Source: an uncultured Succiniclasticum sp.
Lineage (GTDB): Bacteria; Bacillota; Negativicutes; Acidaminococcales; Acidaminococcaceae
Direction of reading: 5' to 3'
DNA: 64,000 bases
NCBI GenBank assembly: GCA_902801365.1
Contig: CADCHY010000005.1
Span: 1 to 64,000 of the forward strand
Under the pieces are notes generated by a model. That model was not told where the DNA came from and made no database searches. It saw only the letters and a list, made by a program, of their open reading frames with translations. Shown here one piece after another: positions 7,960 through 17,198 of this stretch; the stretch's first letter is position 1; every line of letters begins with the position of its first letter. A program made the translations under genes and the position numbers.

Positions 7960-10900
7960 TTATTCCTCATTACCTATCTTAAACACCATGCAGTAAACAA
8001 CAGGCAAAACAATCAATGTAATCAGCGTAGCCACGGTAAGCCCGCTGGAAATGGCTATAGCAAGTCCGCGCCAGAAGGCGCTGGGGAACATGGGAATCAG
8101 CCCCAGAACAGTAGTAAGGGCTGTCAGCATAATGGGACGAAACCTCACCACCGCAGATTCTTTTACAGCTTTCAGCGGAGGCATTCCGGCCGCCAGGTGC
8201 TGGTCGATCTGATCTACCAGCACAGTAGCGTTTCGGATGACCGTACCGATTAGGGCCAGGGCCCCTACCACCGCCATTATGCCAAGGGGTGTATTAAAGA
8301 GGAACAGCCCCAGGAAGACACCGATAATACCCAGGGGCGCAGTACACAGTACCACAAAAACTTTTTTCACGTCCATCAGCATCAGCATCAACAGCACCAA
8401 CATGATGACGAGCATTATGGGAACCGGCCCCAAAATAGAGCGTAGAGAATTGGCGCTCTTTTCCGACGGACCGTCCAGCTCGATGCTGACGCCCGCAGGC
8501 AGGTTTTTCCGCAGTTCTTTGGCCTGTTCCATTATCTGTTCCGCAACATCGTTTCCGGTTACGCCGTCAATGATACCGGCGTTGACCGTAATGGTAGGAA
8601 GCAGGTTTCGCCGCCAGATCATGCCGTCTTCTTTTTCATAACTCAGATATGCCACCTGGTTCAGCTGCACTGCGCCTCTGGCAGTGGGTATGCTCATAGC
8701 TCCCAGGTCGCTGATATTCTCATGGTTCCTGGGTTCCAAACGGAAGACCATGTCGATGGCCTGATCCCCTTCATAGTACTGACTCACGGTGTAACCGCTG
8801 ATTTCTGCATACAAAGCGGAAGCCACTGTCTTGCGGGTCAGTCCCATCTGCCGCAGCTTATCATCGTCCAGTTCCACCTTCACGGCAGGAGCTTTTTCCA
8901 TCCAGTCATACCGCACCATGGTAACATTCTTGTTCTGCAGCATAATCTGTTTCAGCTGCCCCGCATATTCTTTTGCCTGAGCATCTGTTAATGCACGGAC
9001 GCGAATCATGACCGGGTATGGTGTAGGCGGACCAAGGGGAATAGATCGGGAATAACTCTGCACATTGGGAAGCTGTTCTTCCACCATAGTTTTAATCTTC
9101 TTTTCCAGCGCCACCCGGGATTGCAGGTCTTCGGCCACTACCACCAGCTGGGCGTAATTATCACGGGGTTGCACCGGATCCAGTACCAGAACAAAACGTG
9201 GACTGCTTTTCCCAACGTACGTTGAAATACTGGCTACGCCTTTTTCTTTCATTACCAGCTGCGTCAGCTTTTTTGCCGCCTCGTCACTGGCCTGCAGGCT
9301 GGAGCCTTCGGGCAGGTTCAGCTCCACCAGCAGTTCAGGCCGCACAGATGCCGGGAAAAACTCCCGTTTCAGAAGTTTACTGAGCAGCAGCGACCCACAG
9401 AAAATGCAGACCGTAATGATGAGAACAGCAACGCGGTGCCTGAGCGCCCAATCCAGTAATTCCCTGAACACGCCGTAAAACCCGCTTTCGTATTCCAGGC
9501 TTTTGTTTTCGTTCCCTTCTGTTACGCTCGTCTTTTCTTTATCTTTTTTGGGGTCTGGCGGCACAAGCCAGGCATGGGCCAGGGCAGGCGCTACCGTAGC
9601 CGATACCAGCCAACTGCTCATCAGGGTAACAGTGATTACGGCAAACAGGCTGCCGGCATATTCCCCTACATTAGATTTGGCAAAGGCGATGGGCATAAAG
9701 CTGACGCAGGTAATCATAGTCCCGGTCAGCAACGGCCTGGCGCAACTTTCAAAGGCAAAAGAGCAGGCCCTGATCCGATCCCATCCCTCATTGATCTTGG
9801 TTTCAATCATTTCCACCACGACCACGGAATCATCCACCAGCATCCCAAGAGAAACAATCAGAGCGCCGAGGGACAGCTTATGTAAATCTATGCCCAGTAG
9901 GAACATACCAGCCATGCTGCACATCAGCACCAGCGGTATGCAGGCGGATATCACATATCCGCTCTGCCGGCCCAGGGTCATCAGACTTACCACGAGTACG
10001 ATTAGGATAGCTTCAATCAGGCTTTCCATAAATTCACTGATGGAATTTTTTACCACCTGGGGCTGATTGAGCACCTGGTTGAGTTCAAAACCAAGGGGCA
10101 GGTCTTTACGGATCTCCCTGCATTTTTTATCCAGGTTTTCTCCCAGCGTTAAGTTGTTTCCTCCGTCTACCATGGAGATTGCAATTCCTACCGCGGGCTT
10201 TCCGTTAAAATACATCTTCGGTTCTGCCGGATCCGCGTAATCACGCTTTACAGCCGCCACGTCGCCCAACCGCAGGGTGCGCCCGTTGCCACTGATGGGA
10301 AGATTTTCTATATTTTTTACCGTATCCGGTATGCCTGTAAGACGCAGGTACACGTTGCTTTGATCATCGTGCTTCATGGCCGCCGGGGCAACGGATGTTT
10401 CCGCCTGGATGACCGCGGCGAGCTGATCCACGCTCATGCCCAGCTGGGACAGCTTGGCGTTATCCAGCTGGATATAGATTTTTTCAGGCTGAACCCCCAG
10501 CAGTTCCACTTTTTTTACGTCCGGCACCAACACAAACTGATCCTTGATCCGGCTGGCCACCTTCCGCATCTCTTCATAGGAAAAGCTGTCGGAGGTGATT
10601 GCGTAGACGTTCCCGAATACGTCATCAAAGTGGTCGTTGAAAAACGGCCCGTACAAATCGGAAGGCAGTGTGCGCCTGCCGTCGTTCACCAGGTTCCGTA
10701 CTTCCTGCCAGCGCAGCCGTGTGGTTTCCGGGGAAACAGAGTCCTTCAGGTATACGTTGACTACACAGGTCCCGGGGCGCGAGTAACTGGTAATATAGTC
10801 CACGTCTGGCACGGTCTGTATGATTTTTTCGATTTTATCGGTAACCTGCATCTCCATCTGCTTCGCAGTAGCTCCAGGCCAGGCAGCGGATACAACCATC

Positions 10901-11037
10901 TGCTTGACAGTAAAATTCGGATCTTCCTGGCGTCCCAGTATCAGGTAGGAAAAAATGCCCATAATGGCAATAAGTACGGAAAAAAAGTAAACAACCTGCT
11001 TATGTTTAATCGACCATTCCGCCCAGTTTGTGTTCAT
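7960..11037 (-). CDS. RND family efflux pump, inner-membrane permease (AcrB/MexF-like)
   Basis: 1025 residues, the standard length for an HAE-RND proton-driven exporter. It has an N-terminal membrane helix, two large periplasmic loops and two clusters of membrane helices. TM4 carries the proton-relay pair DD in GMLVDDSVVVVEM. It overlaps the stop of the upstream adaptor gene by 4 bp (ATGA), so both are translated together. No outer-membrane TolC-type gene follows; the pump would use one encoded elsewhere. Substrates cannot be predicted. Confidence 0.93.
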   Translation of the reverse strand: MNTNWAEWSIKHKQVVYFFSVLIAIMGIFSYLILGRQEDPNFTVKQMVVSAAWPGATAKQMEMQVTDKIEKIIQTVPDVDYITSYSRPGTCVVNVYLKDSVSPETTRLRWQEVRNLVNDGRRTLPSDLYGPFFNDHFDDVFGNVYAITSDSFSYEEMRKVASRIKDQFVLVPDVKKVELLGVQPEKIYIQLDNAKLSQLGMSVDQLAAVIQAETSVAPAAMKHDDQSNVYLRLTGIPDTVKNIENLPISGNGRTLRLGDVAAVKRDYADPAEPKMYFNGKPAVGIAISMVDGGNNLTLGENLDKKCREIRKDLPLGFELNQVLNQPQVVKNSISEFMESLIEAILIVLVVSLMTLGRQSGYVISACIPLVLMCSMAGMFLLGIDLHKLSLGALIVSLGMLVDDSVVVVEMIETKINEGWDRIRACSFAFESCARPLLTGTMITCVSFMPIAFAKSNVGEYAGSLFAVITVTLMSSWLVSATVAPALAHAWLVPPDPKKDKEKTSVTEGNENKSLEYESGFYGVFRELLDWALRHRVAVLIITVCIFCGSLLLSKLLKREFFPASVRPELLVELNLPEGSSLQASDEAAKKLTQLVMKEKGVASISTYVGKSSPRFVLVLDPVQPRDNYAQLVVVAEDLQSRVALEKKIKTMVEEQLPNVQSYSRSIPLGPPTPYPVMIRVRALTDAQAKEYAGQLKQIMLQNKNVTMVRYDWMEKAPAVKVELDDDKLRQMGLTRKTVASALYAEISGYTVSQYYEGDQAIDMVFRLEPRNHENISDLGAMSIPTARGAVQLNQVAYLSYEKEDGMIWRRNLLPTITVNAGIIDGVTGNDVAEQIMEQAKELRKNLPAGVSIELDGPSEKSANSLRSILGPVPIMLVIMLVLLMLMLMDVKKVFVVLCTAPLGIIGVFLGLFLFNTPLGIMAVVGALALIGTVIRNATVLVDQIDQHLAAGMPPLKAVKESAVVRFRPIMLTALTTVLGLIPMFPSAFWRGLAIAISSGLTVATLITLIVLPVVYCMVFKIGNEE

Positions 11038-12146
11038 TTCGTATCACTGCCTTCCAGCCGTACTTCCTGCCCTTCCGCCAACTTATTGACGCCGCCGGTT
11101 ACCACTACGTCGCCATTGGCAAGACCGCCGGCAATAATTACGTTACTGCCCTCATAGCCTGCTGTCTTTACATTCACCAGCGTCGCTTTTTTATCCCGGA
11201 TGACCCACACCTGCGGCTGCTCCCCGGTCTGGTACACAGCACCGGAAGGAATCGCTATCACGTTTTCTGTACCGTTTTGCAATGTCACCTTGGCCGTCAT
11301 GCCCAGTTTTACCGCTTCCGGCATAGTATCTACGGCCACTCTTACTTTATAAGTGCGGGTCACAGGATCCGCCATGGGCGCGATTTCGCTGATATGCCCG
11401 GAAGCTACACTGTCGTTCAATGCCCAGAATGTTATTTTGGCCGGCTGGTTGGGCCGGATCTGGCCTAACCTGTTTTCCGGAACATAAATCTGGATTTCAC
11501 GGCTGCCATCTCGCACAATGGTAACCACAGGCGTGCCGGCGCCTACTACCTGGCCTATCTCACCGGAAATGGCTGCCACTGTGCCGTCATGGTCGGAAAC
11601 CAGTTGTGTATATTCCATCTGATTCCGGCTGGCGTTCCATTTTGCCCGGGCGCTTTTCAGTGTCGCGTCCGCCGCGTCAAGCTGTGTCCTGTACTGATCC
11701 CGTGCCATGGCGCTGACAGCGTTCTGCTCATACAGTCTGCTGTAACGCGCGTAGTTTTCTTTCGCAAGGTTATAATTGGAAAGAGCCGCCTGATAGGCCG
11801 CCTGGTCAGCATCATAACTCTGCCGTATATCCTTGGGATCAAGCTCCATCAACACCTGTCCGGCATGGACCGTGTCTCCCAGATTAACGGACCGGGACAC
11901 GATTTTGCCCCCTGCCTGAAAGGCAAGATTGCTTTCATACTTTCCCCGCACTTCACCCGGATATGTAGCCGTACCGTCAGCAGCCGTTTCCCCGACGGTA
12001 ACAGTGCGCACCACCGGAACGGTTCTTTCCTCCGTTGCAGGCGGCTTCAACACAGAAACAACCCTCCAGCCTGCAAAAGCAACCACAGCAGCAACAAACA
12101 AAGCAACATGTGTTTTTGTCAGTTTTATTTCTTTTAAAAAGTTCAT
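11034..12146 (-). CDS. RND efflux periplasmic adaptor (membrane fusion protein, AcrA-like)
   Basis: 370 residues. An N-terminal uncleaved helix (about 14-32) anchors the protein; there is no lipobox cysteine. The lipoyl-like half motifs (AGQVLMELDPKD and SDHDGTVAAISGEIGQVV) flank an alpha-hairpin rich in Ala, Asn and Tyr (about 110-180), followed by beta-barrel and membrane-proximal domains. It connects the RND pump to an outer-membrane channel. The gene lies between tetR (119 bp upstream) and the pump, and its stop overlaps the pump start. Confidence 0.92.
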   Translation of the reverse strand: MNFLKEIKLTKTHVALFVAAVVAFAGWRVVSVLKPPATEERTVPVVRTVTVGETAADGTATYPGEVRGKYESNLAFQAGGKIVSRSVNLGDTVHAGQVLMELDPKDIRQSYDADQAAYQAALSNYNLAKENYARYSRLYEQNAVSAMARDQYRTQLDAADATLKSARAKWNASRNQMEYTQLVSDHDGTVAAISGEIGQVVGAGTPVVTIVRDGSREIQIYVPENRLGQIRPNQPAKITFWALNDSVASGHISEIAPMADPVTRTYKVRVAVDTMPEAVKLGMTAKVTLQNGTENVIAIPSGAVYQTGEQPQVWVIRDKKATLVNVKTAGYEGSNVIIAGGLANGDVVVTGGVNKLAEGQEVRLEGSDTK

Positions 12147-12265
12147 GACCTGTTATCTCCAATCTGCCGTTACAACTTTCTTTTCTTTATATTATATTAC
12201 AACCAATCTGTTCCGATTTAGTTCAAACTTTATATTCCTGGTGATAGCAGCCAATTAAATCATTT

Positions 12266-12901
12266 TTATTGCAACTGTTCTCTTCCCGTTGAAATGGTAT
12301 TCAGGTAATCAAGGTACACAGACCTCAGCTTTTCAGAATCATCTGCGCCAGGAAGTCGTTTTGATTCCGATATGGCTTCGTAGCTGTAGGTCACCAGATA
12401 AAAAGCAAAAATACTGATAAGCACGAAGGCCGTGCGCCGACTATCCGTTTCTGCCTTTACGTACTGACTGTCCTTTGCCCTGTCGAAAGCCTCCGTCAGT
12501 CTGTCGTAAAAAGCAAGCATCTGTTGCCTGACGATATCGTTCCCTACTGCTGTTGGTGTCAGGAACTCCCGATAAATGACATGGATACTCTCCGGTTCCT
12601 TCAGGAAAACATTCTTCACCTCATCCAAAAACGCCAGGATACAGGCCAGCGGGGTCTGCCCCGGTTCTTTTAATATTTCCGCAAGGCGAAGCAGCTTTTC
12701 TGCCTGCTGTTCCAACACCTTCCGGTACAACTGAGCCTTGCCACCGAAATGATATGAAACCAACGCGCTGTTGGCACCTGCCTCCTCGGTTATTTTCTTA
12801 ACGGAAACTCCGTGGTAGCCGTATTGAGCAAAAAGCCATTTGGCGGCCTGCAAAATCTTTTCAGAAGTGCCTTTGGCTGATTGCGATGCAACTGTCTTCA
12901 T
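12266..12901 (-). CDS. TetR-family transcriptional regulator of the efflux operon
   Basis: 211 residues. The N-terminal helix-turn-helix (about 12-60) has the TetR signature ILQAAKWLFAQYGYHGVSVKKI followed by AGANSALVSYHFGGKAQLY. The C-terminal ligand/dimer domain resembles the CecR/YbiH group. It is the first gene of the operon with the adaptor and pump. A 16-bp palindrome overlaps its own start site, so autorepression relieved by an efflux substrate is likely. The inducer is unknown. Confidence 0.9.
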   Translation of the reverse strand: MKTVASQSAKGTSEKILQAAKWLFAQYGYHGVSVKKITEEAGANSALVSYHFGGKAQLYRKVLEQQAEKLLRLAEILKEPGQTPLACILAFLDEVKNVFLKEPESIHVIYREFLTPTAVGNDIVRQQMLAFYDRLTEAFDRAKDSQYVKAETDSRRTAFVLISIFAFYLVTYSYEAISESKRLPGADDSEKLRSVYLDYLNTISTGREQLQ

Positions 12902-12951
12902 GTCCGGTTCCCCAATCTTCCTTTCATAATAGTCAAGAAGAATATATAATT

Positions 12952-12996
12952 AATTAAACGTTTAATTTATTATAACATAGATTTTACTGCACGCAA
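12952..12996 (-). promoter_or_regulatory. tetR promoter with overlapping 16-bp palindromic operator
   Basis: On the minus strand TTGCGT (12996-12991), a 16-bp spacer and TATAAT (12974-12969). Immediately downstream is the perfect palindrome AATTAAACGTTTAATT (12952-12967), covering the expected start of transcription. Spacing suits TetR repression; binding itself is inferred. Confidence 0.78.
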
Positions 12997-13008
12997 GGAT
13001 CAATAATA

Positions 13009-13053
13009 AAGCGCTGCAGTAAAATGTATCTTACACATTTTACTGCAGCGCTT
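13009..13053 (-). terminator. 19-bp hairpin after ctpA, probable terminator
   Basis: AAGCGCTGCAGTAAAATGT (13009-13027) pairs perfectly with 13035-13053 over 19 bp with a 7-nt loop. On the minus strand it is followed by TTTATTATTG, a moderate T-tract. It lies between ctpA and the tetR promoter. The 11-mer ATTTTACTGCA of its right arm recurs at 12981-12991. Confidence 0.65.
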
Positions 13054-13109
13054 CTTGTTTTACGGCTCACTACGTAAAGCTTTGGTACACATTTTTTTAT
13101 TGCCGCTGC

Positions 13110-14270
13110 TCAATTTCCCTTCTTTTCCAGCTCTTCCTTCAAATATTCTTCCGCCTTTTTCAGTTGCACATCTATTACCGCCTGTTCCGGTAACTCAATT
13201 TCCACATCCGGTGTTACGCCTACCTTATGGATGGAACGGCCGGAGGGGGTATAATACATGGCTGTAGTAAGTTTCAGCCCCGTATCGGCCGTGATATGGA
13301 ACACCGATTGCACACAGCCTTTTCCATACGTTTTCACACCAAACAGCTTGCCGGCTTTGGTATCCTGAACCGCACCGGAAACGATCTCCGAAGCGCTGGC
13401 ACTGCCGTGGTCGATCAACACCGCAAGCGGATATTTCACTTTTTCTAATTTAGACTCGTAGACCTGCGTTCTTCCCATTTTATCTGTAATAGAAACCACC
13501 GGGCCTTTAGGCACGATGTAGTTTGCTACCTTTACGCATTCCCCTAACAGACCTCCGGGATTATGCCGAAGATCCAACAGGGTTGCCTGCATGCCTTCCT
13601 GCTCCAGTTTTTCATAAGCTTTTTTAAATTCCTCGCCGGTGTTTTCGTTGAACATGGAGATACGGATATAGCCGATTTTGGAATCCGGCAGCATTTTACC
13701 CGCTACCGACTTATTCTTTATATCGTCCCTTACAATATCGGCCGTAAACTGTTCTCCGTTCTTGTGTTCCAGCAACAATTTGACATTGGTTCCCTTTTTA
13801 CCACGGATAGTACTGACCACATCCTCCAGGGAACGCCCTTTCGTATCTACATCGTTTACCTTCAGGATCTTGTCCCCGGCTTCAATGCCGGCTTTCGCCC
13901 CAGGAGAGCCCTCCATGGGAGACACCACTACGAACTCCTTGTTGCGTTGGCCCAGCACCACGCCAATACCGCCGAACGTTCCGTCCGTCATCTCGTTCAG
14001 ACGGGCAAAGCCTTCTTCATTCAGATACTCGGAATACGGATCGTCCAGGCTTTCCACCAGTCCGTGCATGGCGCCTTCGAACAGTTTTTTATCTGTATAC
14101 TCCCCTACATAACCGGAATGGATACGTCCCAGCGTATAAAGGAACTGCAGCGCCCCTTCCGCATTATGGGTCACCTTCTGCAGCCCCCAGGCCATACCGA
14201 TGACCGTCATTGATATGGAAAGTATGACTACCAGAGGAATCACCCAGATACTTACTTTTCTGTTAAACAC
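13110..14270 (-). CDS. ctpA: C-terminal processing peptidase (S41 family, CtpA-like)
   Basis: 386 residues from a GTG start at 14270, which has a GGAGG site 7 nt upstream; an in-frame ATG at 14381 would run through a terminator and is rejected. One N-terminal membrane helix (IPLVVILSISMTVIGMAW), a PDZ domain (FGGIGVVLG to about KGTNVKLLLEHK) and the S41 tail-specific protease domain with catalytic Ser in GSASASEI and Lys in TYGKGCVQS. It is a periplasmic serine protease that cuts envelope proteins. It follows envC and may regulate the FtsEX/EnvC murein hydrolase; that link is inferred from position. Confidence 0.9.
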   Translation of the reverse strand: MFNRKVSIWVIPLVVILSISMTVIGMAWGLQKVTHNAEGALQFLYTLGRIHSGYVGEYTDKKLFEGAMHGLVESLDDPYSEYLNEEGFARLNEMTDGTFGGIGVVLGQRNKEFVVVSPMEGSPGAKAGIEAGDKILKVNDVDTKGRSLEDVVSTIRGKKGTNVKLLLEHKNGEQFTADIVRDDIKNKSVAGKMLPDSKIGYIRISMFNENTGEEFKKAYEKLEQEGMQATLLDLRHNPGGLLGECVKVANYIVPKGPVVSITDKMGRTQVYESKLEKVKYPLAVLIDHGSASASEIVSGAVQDTKAGKLFGVKTYGKGCVQSVFHITADTGLKLTTAMYYTPSGRSIHKVGVTPDVEIELPEQAVIDVQLKKAEEYLKEELEKKGN

Positions 14271-14313
14271 CTGATTCCCTCCACTGCAATCTACATAATA
14301 AACCGTAATATCA

Positions 14314-14349
14314 AAAAGGAGGAAGGAGGACAAGCCCCTTCCTCCTTTT
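14314..14349. terminator. Symmetric terminator between envC and ctpA
   Basis: GGAGGAAGG (14318-14326) pairs with CCTTCCTCC (14337-14345), flanked by A4 and T4 runs, so it works on either strand. On the minus strand it ends the ftsEX-envC transcript and the tail is TTTTTGA. It sits just upstream of the ctpA ribosome site. Confidence 0.85.
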
Positions 14350-14402
14350 AACGTCCCCGTACAGCCAGCTGCAATTAGCAACCGTTACAACGTCTTTCTT
14401 AA

Positions 14403-15539
14403 TCAAGGCAGATAATTCAACGGTTCCGTCACTTCACCGTGAAGGCGAACCTCAAAGTGGCAGTGAGGACCGGTGGAATACCCGGTACTGCCTGCCAGGG
14501 CCACAACCTGACCCTGTGATACCCGCTGGCCTTCACCTACAGACAGGCTGGAATTATGTCCGTAAATGGTAACCAGCCCGCCGCCATGGTCGATCATGAT
14601 GGCATAACCGTAACCGCCCATCCAGCCGGAATACACAACCACCCCGGCTGCCGCCGCATGAATAGGTGTGCCATAATCTACCGCAATATCCATGCCGGAA
14701 TGATATTTCCGTGTACCGAAAATCGGATGTACGCGCCAGCCGTAATAAGAAGTAATAGTACCGGAACAGGGCCATACGAAAGAACCGTTCCCTCCGCCGG
14801 AAGGCATCACGGAAGCAGTTTCCATCCCCTGCAACATCGCCTTGATATTATCGGAAATGGCAAGCATACGGTCATATTCTTCCTCTGACTTACGCTTTTC
14901 TTCTTCCGCTATGTACAGTTTCTGGGCACGCTGCTGCCGCATCTCTTCCGCACTGCTGCGCTTCTCTTCCAGAGCAGCTTTATCTTTTTTTATCTCGCCC
15001 ATCTGGCCGTCCAGCTGATCCTGCCTTTTCTTGATTTCCGCAGCCTCTTTTTCCACAATGGCAATCAGGTCCAGATCGCTGCGGATGATTTTCTGCAAAA
15101 GGTACATACGGGAAGCAAAATCACCGAAGTCCTTGGCCCCCAGCAATACGTCCAGATAATTGATCTGTCCGTTCTCATATATATCCCGGAGCCGCTGACG
15201 GTAAATCAACATCCGTCCTTCCATTTCCTCTTTCTTTTTATTCAGTTCTGCGGTATTTTTATCAATATCCTTTTGCAGCGTGTCTGCTTTTTTCTGCAGC
15301 ACATCAATATCCTGCTGCAGGCGGCTTAACTTACTCACGATTTCGCCCAGGCTCTCTTTTGCCTCTGCGACTTTATGTTTCGCCTGGTCTTTCTTTTCTT
15401 CTGCCACCTGCACGTTATGCTGGGCCTTGTCCAGTTCCTTCTGCTTTTTCTCCATTTCGCTGGCGGCAAAAGCAGGCAGCATATTCAGCAGGAACAGCCA
15501 TACTGCGAAGAACGCTGCCAATAATCTACGTAATCTCAT
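14403..15539 (-). CDS. envC: EnvC/PcsB-like murein hydrolase, M23 peptidase with coiled coil
   Basis: 378 residues: a signal peptide ending AFAA (about 26), a long Lys/Glu-rich coiled coil (28-235), then a LytM/M23 domain (255-378). The zinc ligands are intact: H280 and D284 (HSGMD) and HCH at 359-361. E. coli EnvC has lost these ligands, so this one is probably an active endopeptidase rather than only an amidase activator. Its ATGA start overlaps the ftsX stop. The FtsEX pair is expected to control it during cell separation. Confidence 0.9.
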   Translation of the reverse strand: MRLRRLLAAFFAVWLFLLNMLPAFAASEMEKKQKELDKAQHNVQVAEEKKDQAKHKVAEAKESLGEIVSKLSRLQQDIDVLQKKADTLQKDIDKNTAELNKKKEEMEGRMLIYRQRLRDIYENGQINYLDVLLGAKDFGDFASRMYLLQKIIRSDLDLIAIVEKEAAEIKKRQDQLDGQMGEIKKDKAALEEKRSSAEEMRQQRAQKLYIAEEEKRKSEEEYDRMLAISDNIKAMLQGMETASVMPSGGGNGSFVWPCSGTITSYYGWRVHPIFGTRKYHSGMDIAVDYGTPIHAAAAGVVVYSGWMGGYGYAIMIDHGGGLVTIYGHNSSLSVGEGQRVSQGQVVALAGSTGYSTGPHCHFEVRLHGEVTEPLNYLP

Positions 15540-16426
15540 AGGGCAGCTCCTCCTAAACCCGCAGGAACTTCTTCAGGGAAAGGTAGCTGCCGGGAAAGGT
15601 AGCTGCCCAGTGCCCCGATCAGCGTGCCGCAGGCAAGGATGAAAATATCCGCGTACAGCAGGGTTGGCCAGGACGGCAACACCGGGAAGAACGCAAACGT
15701 TGTATGCAGCCTGCCGCTGAGACTGACATAAATCAGATCGACTACGGTGCAGGCAATAATGGCACCTCCCAGCCCCAAAGTCATGCCTTCCAGCAGAAAG
15801 GGCCAGCGGATGAACCAGTCAGTAGCGCCTACATACTTCATAATAACCACCTCGCGCCGCCGGGCGAACACGGTGAGGCGAATGGTGTTAATAATGATAA
15901 ACAGGGTTGCAAAACAAAGGAATACAATCAGCACTGCACCCCCGATACGCATCACCTTGGTAAGGGCAAAGAGGTGTTCCACCACTTCCTGTCCAAATTT
16001 TGCTGTTTCAACCTTTGGCCAGTGCTCCACCTGGGACACCAGCGCCTTGATCCGCTCAGGAAAGGGATTATCCTTACCCAATGCCTTTAATAAGGTCGCC
16101 TGATCGCCCAGACGGTTTTTAAAACGTTCCATGGCCATGGCCTTGGTTACTTCCGTAACCTGGACTACGCCTTCCATCTTTTTCAGTTTTTCCCGCATCT
16201 CGGCTACTTCTTCCCCGGTAGCGGTATCCTCCAGATAGACCGTCATCTCCACCTGACCTTCCAGATATTTCGCCAGGTTGTCCGTATTCAGGTACATCAG
16301 CAGGAACAGCCCCAGGACCAGAAGAGAAACAGCAACCGTAGAGACAGATGCAAAACTCATTATACCGTTTCGTTTAATGGATTTGCCTGTCTCACGGATA
16401 AAATATTCTTTACTGCTCAGACTCAT
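15536..16426 (-). CDS. ftsX: Cell division protein FtsX
   Basis: 296 residues with the FtsX layout: TM1 near residue 25-46, a periplasmic loop (about 47-170), then three C-terminal membrane helices. FtsX is the membrane half of an ABC-like complex that passes ATP-driven conformational change to a periplasmic hydrolase. The start overlaps the end of ftsE by 17 bp and the stop overlaps envC by 4 bp, so all three proteins are coupled. Confidence 0.93.
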   Translation of the reverse strand: MSLSSKEYFIRETGKSIKRNGIMSFASVSTVAVSLLVLGLFLLMYLNTDNLAKYLEGQVEMTVYLEDTATGEEVAEMREKLKKMEGVVQVTEVTKAMAMERFKNRLGDQATLLKALGKDNPFPERIKALVSQVEHWPKVETAKFGQEVVEHLFALTKVMRIGGAVLIVFLCFATLFIIINTIRLTVFARRREVVIMKYVGATDWFIRWPFLLEGMTLGLGGAIIACTVVDLIYVSLSGRLHTTFAFFPVLPSWPTLLYADIFILACGTLIGALGSYLSRQLPFPEEVPAGLGGAAL

Positions 16427-17102
16427 ATCCGTATACTCCGTTCAATTCGTCACGAACAATTTCACCGTGTTCGATTGCGATGACCCGCTTGCCCATGCTG
16501 TCGACAATTTCCTTGTCATGAGTGGCCATGATGATCGTCGTGCCGGTATTGTTGATTTCCTGGAAAATCTCCATAATCTCCATACTGGTTTCCGGATCCA
16601 GATTCCCGGTAGGTTCGTCTGCAATCACCAGACTGGGGCTGTTGACAATAGCCCGGGCAATAGCGATGCGCTGCTGCTCCCCGCCGGACAGTTCGTTGGG
16701 CTTGGAATACGCCCGGCGGCGCAGACCTACCAGATCCAGCACATTCATCACGCGCCGTTTGATTTTGCGGTATGGTGCTTCAATAACCTGCATGGCAAAG
16801 GCCACATTATCATACACCGTACGGTCCGGCAGCAGTCGGTAATCCTGGAATATGATTCCCAGCTGGCGCCGCAGGTACGGTACTTCTTTCGCCGTCAAAT
16901 TCAAAATGTCCACATCGTTCAGCCGTATACTGCCGGAAGTAGGAAGCACTTCCCTGAACAGCAGCTTGATAAATGTAGACTTGCCGGCCCCGCTGGGGCC
17001 TACGATGAATACAAATTCACCCTGTTCAATTCGAACATTAATATTACGTAGCGCCACATTCCCGCCGGGATATGTTTTGCTGACATCTGTCATTTCCAGC
17101 AC
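16410..17102 (-). CDS. ftsE: Cell division ATP-binding protein FtsE
   Basis: 230 residues with Walker A GPSGAGKS, signature LSGGEQQR, Walker B LVIADEPTGNLD and H-loop MATHD. It energises FtsX. The start is GTG at 17102 with GGAGGG 10 nt upstream; an ATG three codons later is too far from it. It is first in the ftsE-ftsX-envC operon. Confidence 0.94.
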   Translation of the reverse strand: MLEMTDVSKTYPGGNVALRNINVRIEQGEFVFIVGPSGAGKSTFIKLLFREVLPTSGSIRLNDVDILNLTAKEVPYLRRQLGIIFQDYRLLPDRTVYDNVAFAMQVIEAPYRKIKRRVMNVLDLVGLRRRAYSKPNELSGGEQQRIAIARAIVNSPSLVIADEPTGNLDPETSMEIMEIFQEINNTGTTIIMATHDKEIVDSMGKRVIAIEHGEIVRDELNGVYGYESEQ

Positions 17103-17198
17103 TGGTTAAACGCCCTCCAAAATAATTCGAAAAAAGAAATTCTTTAATAATACTATACAACTTTTTGCGAATACCGTTTGCAAAATAATTGCAAATTA

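Noticed and set aside
14271..14381. N-terminal extension of CtpA from the ATG at 14381
   Set aside because: It would be translated through a terminator stem; the GTG at 14270 has an ideal ribosome site.
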